46,897 nt of DNA from Fulvimonas sp. R45 (GTDB lineage: Bacteria; Pseudomonadota; Gammaproteobacteria; Xanthomonadales; Rhodanobacteraceae). The notes beneath the pieces are model-generated. The model worked only from the letters and a program-made list of their open reading frames with translations, did not search any database and was not told the DNA's origin. The position numbers and the translations under genes are program-made. The stretch lies in assembly GCF_030504985.1 (NCBI RefSeq), contig NZ_JASERU010000023.1:1-46897 (forward strand), written 5' to 3'. Of this stretch, positions 44,536-46,897 are shown piece after piece. Numbering within the stretch: position 1 is the stretch's first letter; every line of letters begins with the position of its first letter.

Positions 44536-45339
44536 ATGAAACTGCTGCTTGCCGCCTTCGCCGCCACCCTGGCCCTGCTGCTCCTGGCCGGTTGCGCCTC
44601 GCACGACGACGAAGAGGACGCCCACACGCTCACCGTGGCCGCCACCGCCGTGCCGCATGCGGAGATCCTCAAGCAGGTGCAGCCGATCCTGGCGAAGGAA
44701 GGCGTGGACCTGAAGATCAAGGTGTTCGCCGATTACGTGCAGCCGAACCTGCAGGTGGCCGAGAAGGCCATCGATCTCAACTACTTCCAGACCAAGCCCT
44801 ACCTCGACGCGTTCAACCGCGAGCGCGGCACCCATCTGGTCACCATCGCGGGCGTGCACATCGAGCCGTTCGGCGCCTACTCGCGCAAGTACAAGCGCAT
44901 CGACCAGCTGCCCGACGGCGCCACCGTGGCGATCCCCAACGACCCCAGCAACGACAGCCGCGCCCTGCTCCTGCTGGCCAGGCACGGCCTGATCACGCTG
45001 AAGGACCCGGCCGACCGGCTGGCCACGCCGAAGGACATCACCGCCAACCCGAAGCACCTGCAGTTCAAGGAACTGGAAGCCGCAATGCTGTCGCGTACAT
45101 TGGACGAGGTGGACCTGGCGCTGATCAACACCAACTACGCGCTGGCCGCTGGCCTCGACCCGCAGAAGGACGCGCTGCTGATCGAGGACAAGGACTCACC
45201 CTACGTGAACTACCTGGTCGGCCGCCCCGACAACCAGGACGATCCGCGCGTGCAGAAGCTGGCGAAGGCGCTGACCAGCCCCGCGGTCAAGGCGTACATC
45301 GAGCAGCACTACCACGGCGCGGTGCTGCCCGCGTTCTGA
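44536..45339 (+). CDS. metQ: Methionine-binding lipoprotein MetQ
   Basis: A 267-residue NlpA-family solute-binding lipoprotein, lipidated at Cys 20 (LLLAGC). The mature part has the family blocks ATAVPHAEILKQVQPIL, VFADYVQPNLQVAEKAIDLNYFQTKPYLD and LINTNYALAAGLDP. Anchored to the periplasmic face of the inner membrane, it delivers methionine to MetI. 64 bases follow metI, with a -10-like TATTCT at 44504, so extra transcription of metQ alone is possible, as binding proteins are often needed in excess. Confidence 0.95.
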   Translation: MKLLLAAFAATLALLLLAGCASHDDEEDAHTLTVAATAVPHAEILKQVQPILAKEGVDLKIKVFADYVQPNLQVAEKAIDLNYFQTKPYLDAFNRERGTHLVTIAGVHIEPFGAYSRKYKRIDQLPDGATVAIPNDPSNDSRALLLLARHGLITLKDPADRLATPKDITANPKHLQFKELEAAMLSRTLDEVDLALINTNYALAAGLDPQKDALLIEDKDSPYVNYLVGRPDNQDDPRVQKLAKALTSPAVKAYIEQHYHGAVLPAF

Positions 45340-45349
45340 CCCTCTCTTC

Positions 45350-45470
45350 TCCCTCTCCCCTCCGGGGAGAGGGTCGGGGTGAGGGGCCGGGCTTGCGGTG
45401 AGGCTCGCACTCGCCGGCGTCCAGGCAAGATTGGCCCCTCATCCCAGCCTTCTCCCCGGAGGGGAGAAGG
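45350..45470. repeat. CCCTCTCCCC-type intergenic repeat, copy 2
   Basis: The hairpins CCCTCTCCCCTCCGGGGAGAGGG and CTTCTCCCC/GGGGAGAAG, with GGTCGGGGTGAGGGG and CCCCTCATCC between, have the layout of the copy at 25491. It sits between convergent metQ and pncB, probably ending both transcripts. Confidence 0.75.
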
Positions 45471-45484
45471 AGCCAAAGCGCGGG

Positions 45485-46669
45485 TCAGCCCTGCGATGCG
45501 GGGATCTGGAACACCTGCCGCAGGTAGGCCACGTAGGCCTCGTCCTCGCACATGTTCTTGCCCGGCGAATCGCTGAGCTTGGCCACCGGCTGGCCGTTGC
45601 AGCGGATCATCTTGATCACGATGTTGAGCGGCTCCGGCCCCGCGTCGTTGCTGAGGTTGGTGCCCACGCCGAAGGCCAGCAGGCAACGGCCGCGGAAGTG
45701 CTCGTACAGCCGCATCACCTTGGGGATGTCCAGGCTGTCGCTGAACACCAGCACCTTGCTGCGCGGGTCGACGCGGTTGGCGCGGTAGTGGGCGATCATC
45801 CGTTCGCCCCATTCGAACGGGTCGCCCGAGTCGTGCCGCGCGCCGTCGAACAGCTTGCAGAAGTACATGTCGAAATCGCGCAGGAAGGCCTCCAGGCCAT
45901 ACACGTCGGACAGCGCGATGCCGAGGTCGCCGCGGTACTCCTTCGCCCAGGCCTCCAGCGCCGCCACCTGCGAATCGCGCAGGCGCGGCCCCAGCGCCTG
46001 GTGCGCCTGCAGGTACTCGTGCGCCAGCGTGCCCAGCGGGGTGAGGCCCAGCCGCATGGCGAACCACACGTTGCTGGTGCCCGCCAGCTGCTTGCCCAGG
46101 CCGTCGCGCAGGGTTTCCAGCACTTCCTCGTGCCATGTACGCGAGAAGCGCCGGCGCGTGCCGTAGTCGGCGATGCGGCAGTGCTCGTAGTCCGGCGTTT
46201 CGTGCAACAGCGCGATCTTGGCCTGCAGGCGGCGCCGCCCCTCGGCCAGGTCCAGGTCCGGCTGCGCGTTGCGGAAGTACACCTCGTTGACGATCGCCAG
46301 CAGCGGCACCTCGAACAGGATGGTGTGCAGCCACGGCCCCTGGATGCGGATCTCGATCTCGCCGTTACCGGACGCGGCCGGCTCGATCGTCACGTACTTG
46401 GCATTGAGCTGGAACAGGCCCAGGAAGTCGACGAAATCGCTCTTGATGAAGCGCATCGAGCGCAGGTAGTCCAGTTCCGCCTCGGTGAAGCGCAGGCTGC
46501 ACAGGCTGGCCAGTTCGGCGCGGATCTCGTCGAGGCAGGGCACCAGGTCGATGTCCGGGGTACGGCACTTGAACTTGTACTCGACCTGCGCCGCCGGGTA
46601 GTGGTGCAGCACCACCTGCATCATGGAGAACTTGTACAGGTCGGTGTCGAGCAGGGATTCGATGATCAT
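45485..46669 (-). CDS. pncB: Nicotinate phosphoribosyltransferase
   Basis: First step of the Preiss-Handler route to NAD: nicotinate plus PRPP and ATP to nicotinate mononucleotide. The 394-residue product (E. coli: 400) starts [18 protein letters not shown]. It has the substrate-binding YGTRRRFS, the phosphorylated-His region with [25 protein letters not shown], the PRPP site [10 protein letters not shown] and [13 protein letters not shown] 46669 is the family start; the upstream open frame to 46873 is not homologous. With PncC (6302) it shows that pyridine salvage is present. Confidence 0.97.
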   Translation of the reverse strand: MIIESLLDTDLYKFSMMQVVLHHYPAAQVEYKFKCRTPDIDLVPCLDEIRAELASLCSLRFTEAELDYLRSMRFIKSDFVDFLGLFQLNAKYVTIEPAASGNGEIEIRIQGPWLHTILFEVPLLAIVNEVYFRNAQPDLDLAEGRRRLQAKIALLHETPDYEHCRIADYGTRRRFSRTWHEEVLETLRDGLGKQLAGTSNVWFAMRLGLTPLGTLAHEYLQAHQALGPRLRDSQVAALEAWAKEYRGDLGIALSDVYGLEAFLRDFDMYFCKLFDGARHDSGDPFEWGERMIAHYRANRVDPRSKVLVFSDSLDIPKVMRLYEHFRGRCLLAFGVGTNLSNDAGPEPLNIVIKMIRCNGQPVAKLSDSPGKNMCEDEAYVAYLRQVFQIPASQG

Positions 46670-46897
46670 GGACCGTCCATGCAGGCGGAAGACCGCCGGC
46701 TGGCCGACGGGTGAGCCTGCGATTATCCGCCCGGGCAGCGCCGCGATCCATGCGCCGCCACCCGGCAAGCGTCCTCCGGCGGCACGGGCATCCGGCACAA
46801 AAAAAGGTTCTTCTCCCAATCGAGGGAGAGGCGCACGGCCGACCCGGCAGACTTGCTGTTCTCTAGGCAACAAATCGGGGACGGCCGTGGCCGACGG
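46670..46897. other. Non-coding end of window upstream of pncB
   Basis: 228 bases with no supported gene on either strand. An A-run at 46799-46805 and a GAGGGAGAGG patch are seen, but no clear hairpin terminator. The promoter of pncB must lie in the part nearest 46670. Confidence 0.4.

Overview
The window looks like a chromosomal stretch of a high-GC gammaproteobacterium. The gene content (pncC-recA-recX-alaS-csrA-tRNA-Ser, HtpX/HtpG, PhaB, TonB receptors, MetNIQ), protein wording and GC-rich codon use fit the Xanthomonadales/Lysobacterales, most likely Rhodanobacteraceae (Rhodanobacter/Dyella/Frateuria type). This assignment is inferred from remembered family resemblance, not from a search.

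Layout. 1-1150: the end of a mobile region, with the first bases of an IS3-family element cutting a frameshifted tyrosine integrase that abuts the 3' end of tRNA-Ser(GCT). 1152-9478: core DNA repair and translation block (csrA, alaS, recX, recA, pncC, mutS), in an order close to that of E. coli. 9521-13463: glutathione transferase with a divergent TetR regulator, an orphan receiver protein, Hsp15, a small L7/L12-like membrane protein and an AEC permease. 13593-17753: thiamine uptake block, with an APH-type kinase, then a TPP riboswitch ahead of a TonB receptor and a PnuC/PnuT permease. 17796-27265: small secreted proteins, phosphodiesterase, HtpG, HtpX, hemerythrin-like protein, GluQ-RS, PhaB, TcdA, a cytochrome c'-like protein and a DUF962 protein. 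27539-31242: pirin plus old-yellow-enzyme operon, hydrolase, and two cold-shock genes sharing a conserved long leader. 31528-42521: lipoprotein, YcaQ glycosylase, EF-hand protein, outer membrane phospholipase A, GNAT, FAD monooxygenase, SlyD, MATE pump, DacB, an EreA/ChaN-like secreted protein and glutathione peroxidase. 42778-46669: MetNIQ methionine importer and PncB.

Repeats are the most distinctive content. A 266-bp MITE-like element occurs three times (10933, 19722, 35031) with identical length. Each copy is flanked by a 3-bp T-N-A duplication, and in every case that triplet is exactly the TGA stop codon of the adjacent gene. Paired changes in opposite arms of its internal inverted repeat suggest that its fold matters or that its arms evolve together. 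Three further two-copy inverted-repeat families sit in other intergenic spaces (14731/42581, 21896/27354, 25491/45350).

The genes are mostly housekeeping. The functionally linked groups are thiamine uptake (riboswitch, receptor, permease, possibly the kinase), methionine import (metNIQ), the gst/tetR pair with a shared palindromic operator, and the pirin/OYE pair. No CRISPR array, toxin-antitoxin pair, prophage or multi-gene defence system was seen. Any genomic island attached to the integrase would lie to the left, outside the window.
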